DNA of 64,000 bases from Planctomycetota bacterium. GTDB lineage: Bacteria > Planctomycetota > UBA1135 > GCA-002686595. The notes beneath the pieces were generated by a model. The model saw only the letters and a list, made by a program, of their open reading frames with translations. It had not been told where the DNA came from and made no database searches. Positions 7,994 to 16,852 of the stretch are shown here, piece after piece. Within the stretch, counting starts at the first letter, position 1. The number at the start of each line of letters is the position of its first letter. A program made the translations under genes and the position numbers. The DNA lies in contig JACRIN010000072.1 in assembly GCA_016220085.1 (NCBI GenBank), positions 1-64,000 of the forward strand. Reading direction: 5' to 3'.

Positions 7994-8844
7994 CAGACCT
8001 TCACCTCGCCGAGGATGCGCTCCGCGCCGAGCTTCGCGAACGTCTCGCGCAGACTCTCGCGGTGCCGGCCCTTGCGGCCCGCTTCGGTGTGCTCCAGCGC
8101 CTCGACGAGCTCGAGGACGATCGGCCGCGTCGCCGCGTCGGCGCGCACCTGCTCCAACGTGCGGCTGCGGGGCTCGCCCGAGCGATAGATGACCCGAAAC
8201 GCGTGCTTCAGAGCCTCGATGTCGTCGCGAGAGAAGCCCGCGCGCTCGAGACCGACTTGGTTGACGTTGCGGACGCGAGCTTGATGGCCTTCGTACACCA
8301 TGAACGGCGGCACGTCCTGGTTGATGCGCGTCATCCCACCGATGTAAGCGTACGCGCCGATCGTGACGAAGTGGTGCGCTGCGCACGCGCCGGAGACGTT
8401 CGCGCCCGTCCCGACGAAGACGTGACCGGCGAGCAACGCGCAGTTCGCGAGGATCACCTTGTCCTGCACGTCGCAGTCGTGCGCGACGTGACAGCACGCC
8501 ATCAGCAAGCAGTCGTTGCCGATCCGCGTGATGCCGCCGCCCTTGATCGTGCCGCGATTGATCGTCACGAACTCGCGGATCGTGTTGCGGTCGCCGATCT
8601 CGAGGCGCGTCGGCTGGCCCTTGTACGAAAGGTCCTGCGGCGGGCCGCCGAGGTTCGCCTGGCCGACGATCAGGTTCTCCGCGCCGATGCGCGTGACGCC
8701 GTCGACGACGACGTGCGGGCCGAGCCGCGTGCGGTCGCCGATCTTCACGTTGGCCCCGACGAAGCAGTACGGGCCGATCTCGACGTCGAGCCCGAGCTCT
8801 GCGCCCGGCTCGAGCACCGCCGAGGGATGGATGTGACTCGCCAT
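7993..8844 (-). CDS. lpxA: UDP-N-acetylglucosamine O-acyltransferase (first step of lipid A)
   Basis: 283 residues forming a left-handed beta-helix from hexapeptide repeats (IG..TRIG..), with a helical C-terminal part. LpxA moves a 3-hydroxyacyl chain from ACP to the 3-position of UDP-GlcNAc in the cytoplasm. The catalytic His is H122 (HVAHDC), matching E. coli H125. H157 matches H160. G170 (IGGMT) matches E. coli G173, the chain-length ruler residue; a glycine there is associated with long chains of the C14 type. It follows lpxC/fabZ by 28 bp and overlaps the next gene. FabZ activity encoded upstream would help make the acyl donor. Confidence 0.96.
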   Translation of the reverse strand: MASHIHPSAVLEPGAELGLDVEIGPYCFVGANVKIGDRTRLGPHVVVDGVTRIGAENLIVGQANLGGPPQDLSYKGQPTRLEIGDRNTIREFVTINRGTIKGGGITRIGNDCLLMACCHVAHDCDVQDKVILANCALLAGHVFVGTGANVSGACAAHHFVTIGAYAYIGGMTRINQDVPPFMVYEGHQARVRNVNQVGLERAGFSRDDIEALKHAFRVIYRSGEPRSRTLEQVRADAATRPIVLELVEALEHTEAGRKGRHRESLRETFAKLGAERILGEVKV

Positions 8845-8871
8845 GGTGGATTCCGATCCGTGTTCGACGCG

Positions 8872-10164
8872 TCAGGCGTCGATCAGAGTGAACATGAGCT
8901 GCGCTTCGCACACCACGCGGCCGGCGACGGTGCCGACGCCGCGGACTTGACCCGTCGAGCCTTTCAGACGCACCGTTTCGACCTCTAGGCGCAGCTGATC
9001 GCCCGGAACGACCGCGCCGCGCAGCTTGACCTTGTCGATCGCCCAGAGCACCGCGAGCTTGCCGGTGTTCTCGAGCTTGCGCAGCAGGAGCACGCCGGCG
9101 AGCTGCGCCATCGCCTCGAGCTGCAAGACGCCGGGCATCAGCGGCTGATCGGGGAAGTGGCCCTGGAAGTACGGCTCGTTGATCGAGACGTTCTTGATCG
9201 CGACGGCGCGCTGATAGCCCTCGATTTCGATCACGCGGTCGATCAACAGGAACGGATAGCGGTGCGGCAGCATCCGCAGGATCTCGCGCACGTCGAGGCC
9301 GGAATCGCGCGTGACGAGCCCGCCGGTCTCCGCCTGCTGCATCAGGTCGAGCAGTCGCCGGACGAGCTCGGCGTTGGTCGCGTGGCCCGAGCGCGTCGCG
9401 ATGATGTGCGCGTGCAGATCGGCGCCGAGCAGCGAGAGGTCGCCGAGCAGGTCGAGCATCTTGTGCCGCACGGGCTCGCCCTGCATGCGCATCACGGTCG
9501 CCGGGTCGCCGAGCACGACGGTGTTCTCGCGCGTCGCGCCCTTGCCGAAGCCCGCTTGTTGGAGCTTCTCGACTTGCGACGCGAGGCAGAAGGTCCGCGC
9601 TGGAGCGATGTCGCGCGCGAACGTGTCCTGATCGATCTCGAGCTGGACCGAGCCGCCTTCGATGCCCGGCTCGTCGAACGACGCGATGTACTGCAGCGTC
9701 AGCATCGGGTTCTCGCTCGGCAGCGCGACCAACGTCGCCTTCCCTTCGCGCACGTAGACCGGTTGATCGAGGCGGAAGACCTTCGCGGTCGCGCGTTGCT
9801 CGACGACGCCGGCGCGCTGGAAGAGCTCGAGGAACTCCTTCGCCGAGCCGTCCATGCCCGGCATCTCCTGTCCGTTCATCTCGACGGTCAGGTTGTCGAT
9901 CCCCATCGCCGAGCAGACGGCGAGCAGGTGCTCGACGGTGTCCACGCGAGCGCCGCCGCGCTCGAGCCGCGTGCGCAAGTCGACCGGAACGCGGTACTGG
10001 ATGCGCGCCGGGATCGGCGGCGCGTCGGCGAGGTCGGTGCGCACGAACTCGATGCCGTTGTCCTGCGGCGCCGGCAAGACCCGGATCTTGGTCTCGGAAC
10101 CGGAGTGGAGGCCGACGCCGGTGAACTCGACCGCGGTGCGGAGCGTGCGTTGGTTGCGCGTCAT
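8872..10164 (-). CDS. lpxC/fabZ: Bifunctional LpxC deacetylase / FabZ dehydratase
   Basis: 430 residues. Residues 1-280 are LpxC, the zinc amidase that commits UDP-3-acyl-GlcNAc to lipid A. The zinc ligands are H79 (TVEHLLA), H234 and D238 (HKMLDLLGD), and the catalytic His is H261 (SGHATN). Residues ~290-430 are FabZ, 3-hydroxyacyl-ACP dehydratase, with H336 (GHFPDQ) and E350 (LQLEAMAQ). The fusion is known in Bacteroidetes, Chlorobi and related phyla. Its ATG overlaps the lpxD stop by four bases (ATGA), which suggests translational coupling. Joining the two activities in one polypeptide may balance membrane phospholipid and lipid A synthesis. Confidence 0.97.
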   Translation of the reverse strand: MTRNQRTLRTAVEFTGVGLHSGSETKIRVLPAPQDNGIEFVRTDLADAPPIPARIQYRVPVDLRTRLERGGARVDTVEHLLAVCSAMGIDNLTVEMNGQEMPGMDGSAKEFLELFQRAGVVEQRATAKVFRLDQPVYVREGKATLVALPSENPMLTLQYIASFDEPGIEGGSVQLEIDQDTFARDIAPARTFCLASQVEKLQQAGFGKGATRENTVVLGDPATVMRMQGEPVRHKMLDLLGDLSLLGADLHAHIIATRSGHATNAELVRRLLDLMQQAETGGLVTRDSGLDVREILRMLPHRYPFLLIDRVIEIEGYQRAVAIKNVSINEPYFQGHFPDQPLMPGVLQLEAMAQLAGVLLLRKLENTGKLAVLWAIDKVKLRGAVVPGDQLRLEVETVRLKGSTGQVRGVGTVAGRVVCEAQLMFTLIDA

Positions 10165-11249
10165 GCGCCGTGTTCCTTCTGCGTGGGGGTCCGGTCGCGT
10201 TCGAGCGCCGCGAGCCGCGCTTCGAGCTCCGCGATGCGTTCGAGGAGCTTCGGCAGCCTCTCGACCGCCGCGAAATGCTTGAGGGCCTCGCGCTTCGGCC
10301 GCGCGGGCGTGCCGAACAGGTCGACGCCGCCGGGGACCGCGCCGATCACGCCCGCTTGGCCGCCGATGCGCAGCCCGTCGCCGAGCACCAGGTGTCCGCC
10401 GATGCCGGCCTGACCGCCGATCATCGCGGAACGGCCGATGCGAGTCGAGCCGGCGACGCCGACCTGCGCCGCGAACATCGAGCCCGCGCCGATCTCGCAG
10501 TTGTGCGCGATGTGGATCAGGTTGTCGAGCTTGGTGCCGCGGCCGATCCGCGTGATGCCGAAACGCGCGCGGTCGATCGTCGTGTTCGCGCCGATCTCGA
10601 CCTCGTCCTCGACGACGACGGTGCCGGACTGCGGGATCTTGGTCCACGGCTCGCCGAGTCGCCGCGGCGGCTCGAAACCGAAGCCGTCGGCGCCGAGCAC
10701 GGCGCCCGCGTGCACGAGGCAGCGCGCGCCGAGCCTCACGCCGGCGTACAGCACCGTGTTCGGGTGGATTTCGGTCCCCTCGCCGACCTCGCAGTCGGGT
10801 CCGATCACGACGCCCGGGTGGAGCACGACGCCGGCGCCGAGGCGCGCGCGCGAACCGACGACCGCGAGCTCGCCGATCGCGGCGCCCTCGCCGAGCACGG
10901 CGTCCGTCGCGACCACGGCGCGCGGATGCACGCCGACGGCGGGACGCGGTCGTTCGGTCGCGAACAGCGCGCAGAGCTTGGTGAACGCTCGGTTCGGATC
11001 GTCGCTGAGGAGCAGCGCGAGGTCCGGGCGCACGAGTTCTGGGCGCGCGATCTCGAGGCCGCGCGGCACGACCGCGGCGGCTGCGCGCGTCGCGAGCAGT
11101 CCGTCGACATGCTTTGCGTCGACGCAGAACGTGACGTGCGACGGGCCTGCGTCGCCTAGCGCCGCGGTGCCGTCGACTTGCCGCGACGGATCGCCCTGCA
11201 AGAGGGCTCCCGCGACCTGTGCGAGCTCGGAAAGAGTGTGTTGGGCCAT
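10161..11249 (-). CDS. lpxD: UDP-3-O-acylglucosamine N-acyltransferase
   Basis: 362 residues. LpxD adds the second, N-linked hydroxyacyl chain in lipid A synthesis. An N-terminal uridine-binding domain (1-100) is followed by hexapeptide beta-helix repeats (TTIDRARFG to IGGQAGIGG). The catalytic His lies in [14 protein letters not shown], matching E. coli H239. The C-terminal 30 residues form a Glu/Arg/Leu-rich helix ([20 protein letters not shown]) that can pack as a coiled coil. It precedes lpxC/fabZ with a 4-nt overlap and follows bamA by 256 bp. The usual skp/ompH gene between bamA and lpxD is absent. A small repeat array lies just upstream of its start codon. Confidence 0.96.
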   Translation of the reverse strand: MAQHTLSELAQVAGALLQGDPSRQVDGTAALGDAGPSHVTFCVDAKHVDGLLATRAAAAVVPRGLEIARPELVRPDLALLLSDDPNRAFTKLCALFATERPRPAVGVHPRAVVATDAVLGEGAAIGELAVVGSRARLGAGVVLHPGVVIGPDCEVGEGTEIHPNTVLYAGVRLGARCLVHAGAVLGADGFGFEPPRRLGEPWTKIPQSGTVVVEDEVEIGANTTIDRARFGITRIGRGTKLDNLIHIAHNCEIGAGSMFAAQVGVAGSTRIGRSAMIGGQAGIGGHLVLGDGLRIGGQAGVIGAVPGGVDLFGTPARPKREALKHFAAVERLPKLLERIAELEARLAALERDRTPTQKEHGA

Positions 11250-11257
11250 CGATGTGT

Positions 11258-11314
11258 GCCCGAGCGTTCGGGGCGTGCCCGAAGGCTCGGGGCGTGCCCG
11301 GAAGTTCGGGCTCA
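11258..11314. repeat. Three tandem imperfect 19-bp units just upstream of lpxD
   Basis: Units start at 11258, 11277 and 11296 with the pattern GCCCGA(G/A)(C/G)(G/-)TTCGGGGCGT. Each unit contains an inverted CCCGA..TCGGG core, so each could form its own small hairpin in RNA. They lie 9-65 nt before the lpxD start codon, inside the bamA-lpxD spacer. A second GC-rich run (GGCGCACCGTGG repeated) follows near 11415-11440. Confidence 0.6.
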
Positions 11315-11505
11315 GGCGTCCTACGGAGCGAACCGGCCTGCGACACCCCTGGCGAGGGCGTCCGGAGCGCGAATGGTGTAACGGGACCCGGCCGGGCTGT
11401 CAAACTCGCCGCACGGCGCACCGTGGCGCACCGTGGCGCTACGCGACGCGGCGCGGCGCAACGCGGCGAAGCGCGAGCTCGCCGTCAGTCGACGCTACGC
11501 GGATC

Positions 11506-14064
11506 TCAACGCAAACCGATCGAGAACGAGAACGTGCGCCTGACGTCGCCGTCCTGCGAGTCGACCGGGAAGCCGAAGTTCAGCGTCAACGGCAGCGGAT
11601 ACGCCAGGCCGATGCCGAAGCCGACCGAGGTCCGCAGCTCGCCGAGGTCGAGGCTGTACGCATCGGGATCGAGCACGCCCCAGTCGAGGAAGAACGTCGC
11701 GCGCAGCGTTTCGATCTGACGGTACGTCCCCGGCTGGGTGATCGAGTACAGCGGGTACTGATACTCGAACGTGCCCGCGGCGTACGTCTCGCCGCCGAGC
11801 GGGAAGCCCGAGATCGAGTCGACCGGCCCGACGCCGCGGAACTCGAAGCCACGCAGCGTGTTGGTGCCGCCGAGGTGGTAGCGCTCGGTGTACGGGACCT
11901 CGGAGCTCGAACCGTACGAGTGCGCGAAGCCGAGGTCGAGCCCGAGGTGGAAGCCCGGCACGACCTCGATCGCCGGATCGCCGAGCGGGAAGTAACCGTC
12001 CGCGGAAAACTCGGTCTGGACGAAGTCGCCGTCGCCGCCGAACGCGCCGCCGTACCACTCGGAGTTCGCGCGCAGCCAATAGCCCTTGCGCGGATTCAGC
12101 AGGTTGTCGACCGAGCGCCAACCCGCGTCCATCACCAAGCCTTGGAACGCTTGCTCGCCCTGCGCTTCCTGCGCGGCGAGCAACGGCGGCACGCCGTCGG
12201 AGTCGAGGTCGCTGACCTCGACCAGGTTGTACTTCACGCCGAGCCCGACCGAGACGTCGTGCGTGAAGCGCCGGCGCAGCTTGATCGCGCCCTCGAAGCG
12301 ATCCTCGTCGTGCGTGTCGTAGATGCGGACGCGCTTCTGGAAGTCGAGGTCGAGCCCGATGGGCTGCTTGTACAGGTTGAAGATGTCGGGCTCGTAGAAG
12401 TTCACGCCGTAGCGCTGCACGACGGTGCCCGGCGAGAGCTCGAGAGAGAGGCGCTGACCGGCGCCATGGAACGCTTCCTTCGAGTAGGTCTCGGTGATGA
12501 AGCGCCACGGCTTCGACGGCGTGTCCGACACGTCGAAGTTGCGCATCGTGAGCTGCAAGAGCCCGAACAGGCCCTCGTTCGAGTCGACGCCGCCGGTGAT
12601 GTTGAAGTTCACCACGCGACCTTCCTCGACGATGAACTCGAGATCCCAGAGCTCGAGCTCGCCCGGCACCGCGCGGAACCGGAACGTCGGGTCGCGGTGC
12701 TGCTCCGGATTCATGTCGTCGCTGAAGAAGCCGGTGCCCTGGATGCGCGCCAGCGACCGCTGGATCTCTTCGAGGCTCGCGACGTCGCCCGGGAAGACCG
12801 AGAGCTCGGTCCGCAGCACCCGATCGCGCGTGTGCGACGTGCCGGCGAAGCGGATCTCGTTGATGCGCACCGGCAGACCTTGGACGATCCGGTACGTCAC
12901 CGCGACGGTCTTGGTCGCTTGGTCGAACACCAGGTCGGGCTCGAGGAAGTCCCACTTCACCTTGCGCGACAGCGACGGGTGGTCGATGCGACCGGACGCA
13001 CCGAAGCGCTTGCGCAGCTCGCTGCGGTCGTGCGAGCGCACGCGCTCCTGCCACACCTTGCCCGCACGCGCGTCGCAGAGCTCGAGCAGCTCGTCCTCGG
13101 GAAGCACGAGCTCGACCGGCACCAACTTGCCGCCGTCGACTTCCGGCGCCTCCCACTCGTACGCGCGCACCGCGAGCGACGCGACGCGCCAACGCGGGCC
13201 CTCGTCGACCCAGACGTGCACGGTGACGCGGTCGCGCTCGGCGTTGAAGTCGAGTTTCGCCTCGACGACCGCGTCGAGCCATCCACGGTCGCGGTAGACG
13301 CTGCGCATCGCGAGCAAGTCGGCGTCGAGCACCTCGCGGACGAACGGCTCGCCCTTCCAGTTCGTGAAGTGCGGCCCGTCGAGTTCGCGCTTCGCGAGCG
13401 CGGAGAGCCCGTCCTTCCAGAACGCGAAGCCGGTGTCCGGCATCGAGTCATTGCCGTGCAACGCGACGTCGTCGACTCGGACCTTCGGGCCCTCGCGGAT
13501 CTCGAAGATCACGTCGGCGGGCGCGTCGAGCTCCGCGGACTCGCCGCCGCGGGTCACGATGTCGACGTCGGCCCAGTAGAAGCCCTCGGCGCGGTAGTTT
13601 TCGATCAGGCGCTGGCGCACGCGGGTCGCTTGGTAGACGTAGACCTGCTCGGACTCTTGGAGCCCGGCCCACTTGATCAGCGTCTCGTCGTCGATCCCGT
13701 CGTTGCCGATGAAGCGCGGTTCGAGGTCCGCGGGCAGCTCGACGACCTCGAGCTTGAGCTCGACGCCGTCTTGGACCTCGCGCGCCGCGACCGTCGCGCG
13801 CACGCGGAACGACTGCCAGAGCGTCTTGATCCCTCGATCGACCGTCATCCGATCGAGCGGCTCGCCGACGCGTTGGCCGAGCGCCTCGATCAAGCGCTCC
13901 GGCGTGTAGCGCTTCGCGCCGACGACCTCGATCTTGCGCACGATCGCGGCGCCCTGCGCCGCGGGCGCGGGCGGTCCTTGTCCGGCTTGAGCCCGCGCGA
14001 ACGGCACCGCGCAACAAGCGGCGAGCAAGACGAGCGACAGCCGGAGCCAGATTCGTCGCGTCAC
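11506..14064 (-). CDS. bamA: Outer-membrane beta-barrel assembly factor (BamA/Omp85)
   Basis: 852 residues. A signal peptide (1-25, ending FARAQA) is followed by POTRA domains. The first begins IVRKIEVVGAKRYTPERL, and a later one reads RINEIRFAGTSHTRDRVLRTEL. The C-terminal half is a 16-strand barrel of the surface-antigen family. Its conserved L6 motif reads LRGF (residues ~737-740) where VRGF/Y is typical. The last strand ends FSFSIGLR rather than in an aromatic residue. BamA folds and inserts outer-membrane proteins. It starts 7 bp after the dnaB stop and precedes lpxD, the order seen in many Gram-negatives apart from the missing skp. It directly supports a true outer membrane in this organism. 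Confidence 0.95.
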   Translation of the reverse strand: MTRRIWLRLSLVLLAACCAVPFARAQAGQGPPAPAAQGAAIVRKIEVVGAKRYTPERLIEALGQRVGEPLDRMTVDRGIKTLWQSFRVRATVAAREVQDGVELKLEVVELPADLEPRFIGNDGIDDETLIKWAGLQESEQVYVYQATRVRQRLIENYRAEGFYWADVDIVTRGGESAELDAPADVIFEIREGPKVRVDDVALHGNDSMPDTGFAFWKDGLSALAKRELDGPHFTNWKGEPFVREVLDADLLAMRSVYRDRGWLDAVVEAKLDFNAERDRVTVHVWVDEGPRWRVASLAVRAYEWEAPEVDGGKLVPVELVLPEDELLELCDARAGKVWQERVRSHDRSELRKRFGASGRIDHPSLSRKVKWDFLEPDLVFDQATKTVAVTYRIVQGLPVRINEIRFAGTSHTRDRVLRTELSVFPGDVASLEEIQRSLARIQGTGFFSDDMNPEQHRDPTFRFRAVPGELELWDLEFIVEEGRVVNFNITGGVDSNEGLFGLLQLTMRNFDVSDTPSKPWRFITETYSKEAFHGAGQRLSLELSPGTVVQRYGVNFYEPDIFNLYKQPIGLDLDFQKRVRIYDTHDEDRFEGAIKLRRRFTHDVSVGLGVKYNLVEVSDLDSDGVPPLLAAQEAQGEQAFQGLVMDAGWRSVDNLLNPRKGYWLRANSEWYGGAFGGDGDFVQTEFSADGYFPLGDPAIEVVPGFHLGLDLGFAHSYGSSSEVPYTERYHLGGTNTLRGFEFRGVGPVDSISGFPLGGETYAAGTFEYQYPLYSITQPGTYRQIETLRATFFLDWGVLDPDAYSLDLGELRTSVGFGIGLAYPLPLTLNFGFPVDSQDGDVRRTFSFSIGLR

Positions 14065-14071
14065 TCGCGCC

Positions 14072-15451
14072 TCAACCGAGGATCGGCTCGGAGATCGTCA
14101 TCGCCGGGTTCTCGAAGCGCGTGTACTCCGAGAAGTAGTGCAGCTGGACCTCGCCGGTCGGTCCGTTGCGGTGTTTCGCGATGATCACGAAGGCCTTGTT
14201 CTTCAGCTCGGGGTTGTTGCGGTCGTAGTACTCGGGCCGGTGGAGCAACAGGATGACGTCCGCGTCCTGTTCGATCGAGCCCGATTCGCGCAAGTCCGAC
14301 ATCTGCGGGATCTTGTCCTCCCGGAGCTCGACCTGTCGCGAGAGCTGCGAGAGCGCGATCACGGGGACGCCCAGCTCGCGCGCGAGCGCCTTGAGCGAGC
14401 GCGAGATCGCGCTGATCTCCATCTGACGGCTCTCGGCCTTTGGATGGGTCATCAGCTGCAGGTAGTCGACGACGACCATGTCCAGGCCGATCTGCGCCTT
14501 GATCCTCCGCGCGCGGCCGCGGATCGTCATCGCCGAGAGGCCGGGCGAGTCGTCGATGAAGATGTTGGTCTGGTTGAACTCCCCCGCCACCTCGTTCAGC
14601 GCGCCGTAGTCCTGGTCGGGGATGTTGCCGGTGCGCATGCGGAACGAGTCGACGCGCGCGCGGCTGAAGAGCATCCGGCTCGCGATCTGCTGGCGACCCA
14701 TTTCGAGGCTGAAGAACAGGATCGAGGGCTTGCGGCCGAGCCCCTCGGGCTCGCTGAACGCCGCCGATTCGATCATGTTCAGCGCGAGCGCGGTCTTGCC
14801 CATCGACGGGCGCGCGGCGAGCACGATCAGGTCGCCCGGATTCAACCCGAAGAGCAGCCGGTCCATCTCGGCGAAGCCGGTGGTCAGGCCGGTGATGCCG
14901 CGGCGGTGCGACTGGCTCTCGATGTGCTTGAACGTCTCGACCAGCACGCTGCGGATCGGTTCCGCCTGCTCGGTCGAACCCTGCCGCGCGACCTGGAAGA
15001 TGCGGTTCTCCGATTCGTCGAGCAGCAAGCGCATCGCGTCGGGATCGGCGCGCGTCTGCTGAGCTTCCTCGACGATCGCGGTCGCTTCCTCGATCAGCCG
15101 CCGACGCGTCGCCTCTTGCTGGACGATCCGCGCGTGGTGCGCGAGGTGCGCGGTGGTCGTGACCGCGTTCGAGACGTCGAGCAGGTAGTCGTTGCCTCCG
15201 AACGCCTCGAACTTGCCGTCGGCTTCGAGCGCTTGCCCGACCGTCAAGTAGTCGACCGGCAACCCCTTGTTCGAGATCGAGACCAGCACCTCGAACAGCA
15301 TCCGGTGCCGCTTCGAGTAGAAGGAGTCGGGATTGACGATCTCCGCGATCTCGGGGATGCGGTCCGGCGCGAGCAGCAGGCCGCCCAGGACGGCGCGCTC
15401 GGCTTCCTCGTTGTGCGGCGGCCGACGCTCGATGCCTTTCTCGTCCGTCAT
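14072..15451 (-). CDS. dnaB: Replicative DNA helicase
   Basis: 459 residues. The start at 15451 is fixed by GAGGAGGA immediately upstream. An N-terminal helical DnaB domain (13-115) is followed by the RecA-like motor with Walker A ARPSMGKT (213-220), FFSLEMGRQQIASRM, and Walker B-like VVVDYLQLM, then LSQLSRQVE and RESGSIEQDADV. I checked the two common intein insertion sites and both are uninterrupted. DnaB unwinds DNA at the replication fork as a hexamer. It follows the rpsF-rpsR-rplI genes, as in many bacteria, but is separated from rplI by a terminator and its own promoter. Confidence 0.98.
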   Translation of the reverse strand: MTDEKGIERRPPHNEEAERAVLGGLLLAPDRIPEIAEIVNPDSFYSKRHRMLFEVLVSISNKGLPVDYLTVGQALEADGKFEAFGGNDYLLDVSNAVTTTAHLAHHARIVQQEATRRRLIEEATAIVEEAQQTRADPDAMRLLLDESENRIFQVARQGSTEQAEPIRSVLVETFKHIESQSHRRGITGLTTGFAEMDRLLFGLNPGDLIVLAARPSMGKTALALNMIESAAFSEPEGLGRKPSILFFSLEMGRQQIASRMLFSRARVDSFRMRTGNIPDQDYGALNEVAGEFNQTNIFIDDSPGLSAMTIRGRARRIKAQIGLDMVVVDYLQLMTHPKAESRQMEISAISRSLKALARELGVPVIALSQLSRQVELREDKIPQMSDLRESGSIEQDADVILLLHRPEYYDRNNPELKNKAFVIIAKHRNGPTGEVQLHYFSEYTRFENPAMTISEPILG

Positions 15452-15471
15452 GTCCTCCTCCTCGCGCGCAG

Positions 15472-15477
15472 AGGATA
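15472..15477 (-). promoter_or_regulatory. -10 hexamer TATCCT upstream of dnaB
   Basis: TATCCT on the minus strand lies 20 nt before the dnaB start and upstream of a strong GAGGAGGA ribosome-binding site. It is identical to the -10 of the rrn promoter at 612-607. A terminator lies between this site and rplI, so an independent promoter is expected here. No clear -35 is seen. A 17-bp direct repeat, CGAGAGCTCGCGGAACG (15538-15554 and 15564-15580), lies further upstream. Confidence 0.5.
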
Positions 15478-15600
15478 CACGATGCGCGACGGCGGAAGGA
15501 GTCCGACCGAGCGCGCGCCGTGCGAGATGTCGCTGAACGAGAGCTCGCGGAACGCTCGCTGGGCGAGAGCTCGCGGAACGGGTGCGAGCAGAACGCAACG

Positions 15601-15632
15601 AGCCCGCGCGACTTCGAGGAGTCGCGCGGGCT
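15601..15632 (-). terminator. Intrinsic terminator after rplI
   Basis: A perfect 13-bp stem (15601-15613 with 15620-15632, AGCCCGCGCGACT and its complement) has a 6-nt loop. It lies 23 bp past the rplI stop codon at 15655. The minus strand then reads CGTTGCGTTCTG, moderately U-rich. It separates the ribosomal-protein genes from dnaB. Confidence 0.75.
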
Positions 15633-15654
15633 CGCGTGGAATCGCGCGAAGCGA

Positions 15655-16125
15655 CTAGCTCGCTTCGCCCAGCTCGGCTTCGACGACGACCGTGACGTCG
15701 GCGGTGCGCTCACCGTGGACGTGCACCTTCACCGCGTGCTTGCCGACGGTCTTCAGCGGAGCATCGAGACGCACGTGCTTCTCTTCGGTCGGGTGACCCG
15801 ACTTGGTGAGCAGCTCGGCGATCTGATCGGCGTTGACCGAACCGTACAGGTGACCCTGCGCGTCGGCCTTGGCCTTCGTGGTCACCGTGACGGCCGCGAG
15901 CACCGCGACGAGCTTGTCGAGCTCGGCCGTGCGCGCCGCGTCTTCGGCATCGAGACGCGAGCGACGACGCGCCATCTGCTTCTTGTTGTCGTCGTTGGCG
16001 ACGGTCGCGAGGCTGCGCGGGAACAGGTAGTTGCGCGCGTAGCCCGCGGCGACGACGACGACGTCCCCGCACTTGCCCAGGTACTGGACGTGCTCGCGGA
16101 GGAGCACTTCGACTTTGTTGGCCAT
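15655..16125 (-). CDS. rplI: 50S ribosomal protein L9
   Basis: 156 residues with the L9 signature at the N terminus (KVEVLLREHVQYLGKCGDVV, then AAGYARNYLFPRSLA). A long connecting helix rich in Arg and Ala (51-80) and a C-terminal domain follow (HLYGSVNADQIAELL). L9 binds 23S rRNA near L1 and helps keep the reading frame. It is the last gene before the terminator, 13 bp after rpsR. Confidence 0.98.
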   Translation of the reverse strand: MANKVEVLLREHVQYLGKCGDVVVVAAGYARNYLFPRSLATVANDDNKKQMARRRSRLDAEDAARTAELDKLVAVLAAVTVTTKAKADAQGHLYGSVNADQIAELLTKSGHPTEEKHVRLDAPLKTVGKHAVKVHVHGERTADVTVVVEAELGEAS

Positions 16126-16138
16126 GGGTGCGGTCCTC

Positions 16139-16369
16139 TCAGTTCACGAAGGGCATGAGGGCCATGTGACGAGCGCGCTTGATCGCTTCCTTGAGCTGGC
16201 GCTGGCACTGGGTGCAAAAGCCGCTGCGCTTGCGCGAGAGAATCTGCGCTTGCGGAGTCAGGAACTTGTGCAGGTAGACCGTCTCCTTGTAGTCGATGCG
16301 CGGGTCATCGCAGTTGCGAGTCGCGATCGGCGGCGGAGGAGTACGGGACGACTTGGAGTATTCAGCCAT
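16139..16369 (-). CDS. rpsR: 30S ribosomal protein S18
   Basis: 76 residues with the S18 core RIDYKETVYLHKFLTPQAQI and RSGFCTQCQRQLKEAIKRARHMALMPF. Cysteines C20, C52 and C55 suggest the zinc-binding (C+) form of S18. S18 pairs with S6 on the platform of the small subunit. It starts only 3 bp after the rpsF stop codon; there is no ssb gene between them, unlike in many proteobacteria and Firmicutes. Confidence 0.98.
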   Translation of the reverse strand: MAEYSKSSRTPPPPIATRNCDDPRIDYKETVYLHKFLTPQAQILSRKRSGFCTQCQRQLKEAIKRARHMALMPFVN

Positions 16370-16372
16370 GGC

Positions 16373-16831
16373 TCAAGCCTCCGTTCCGGCTTCGCTGGGG
16401 ACTTCTTCGACGATTTCGGCCGGTGCTTCTTCGACGACCGCGACGGGCTCTTCGACCGGCAGCGGCTCGTCATCGGACGGCGGCGGCGGAACGGTGTAGC
16501 CTTCGACGAGCTCGGCCTTGGCGAGCTCGACTTCGGTCTCGGGCAGCGTCTCGACGCGGAGCACCAGGTAGCGCAGCACGCGCTCCTCGAGCTCGAAGTC
16601 GTGGCGGATCGCGGTGATCGCTTCCGGCGCGGCCTTGAAGTAGGTCAGGTAGTAGGTTCCGCGACGACGACCGCGGATCGCGTACGCGAGGCGGCGTTCG
16701 TCCCAGCGACGGATCGTGGAGACCTCGCCGCCGTTCTTCTTGACGAGGTCGGCGACGAGATTCTTCGCCGACTTCCAGTCCGCACGGACCACCTGGTTGT
16801 CCAGGAGGAACATGCCTTCGTAGAGGTTCAT
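16373..16831 (-). CDS. rpsF: 30S ribosomal protein S6 with long acidic tail
   Basis: 152 residues. The first ~105 form the ferredoxin-like S6 fold (NLYEGMFLLDNQ, RRLAYAIRGRRRGTYYLTYF, RHDFELEERVLRYLVLR). About 40 C-terminal residues form a Pro/Glu/Val-rich acidic tail (PPPPSDDEPLPVEEPVAVVEE), longer than in E. coli, where the tail is modified by RimK. Whether this tail is processed or modified here cannot be judged from sequence. It is followed 3 bp later by rpsR. Confidence 0.97.
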   Translation of the reverse strand: MNLYEGMFLLDNQVVRADWKSAKNLVADLVKKNGGEVSTIRRWDERRLAYAIRGRRRGTYYLTYFKAAPEAITAIRHDFELEERVLRYLVLRVETLPETEVELAKAELVEGYTVPPPPSDDEPLPVEEPVAVVEEAPAEIVEEVPSEAGTEA

Positions 16832-16852
16832 GAGTTGTCGTTGTCTCCTGGC

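Noticed and set aside
10438..14184. 1248-codon plus-strand open frame opposite lpxD and bamA
   Set aside because: It spans two real minus-strand genes and has no recognisable domain or ribosome-binding site; it is open because of GC-skewed codon positions.
14072..15451. Intein in dnaB
   Set aside because: The sequence around the P-loop and the other usual insertion site is continuous and of normal length.
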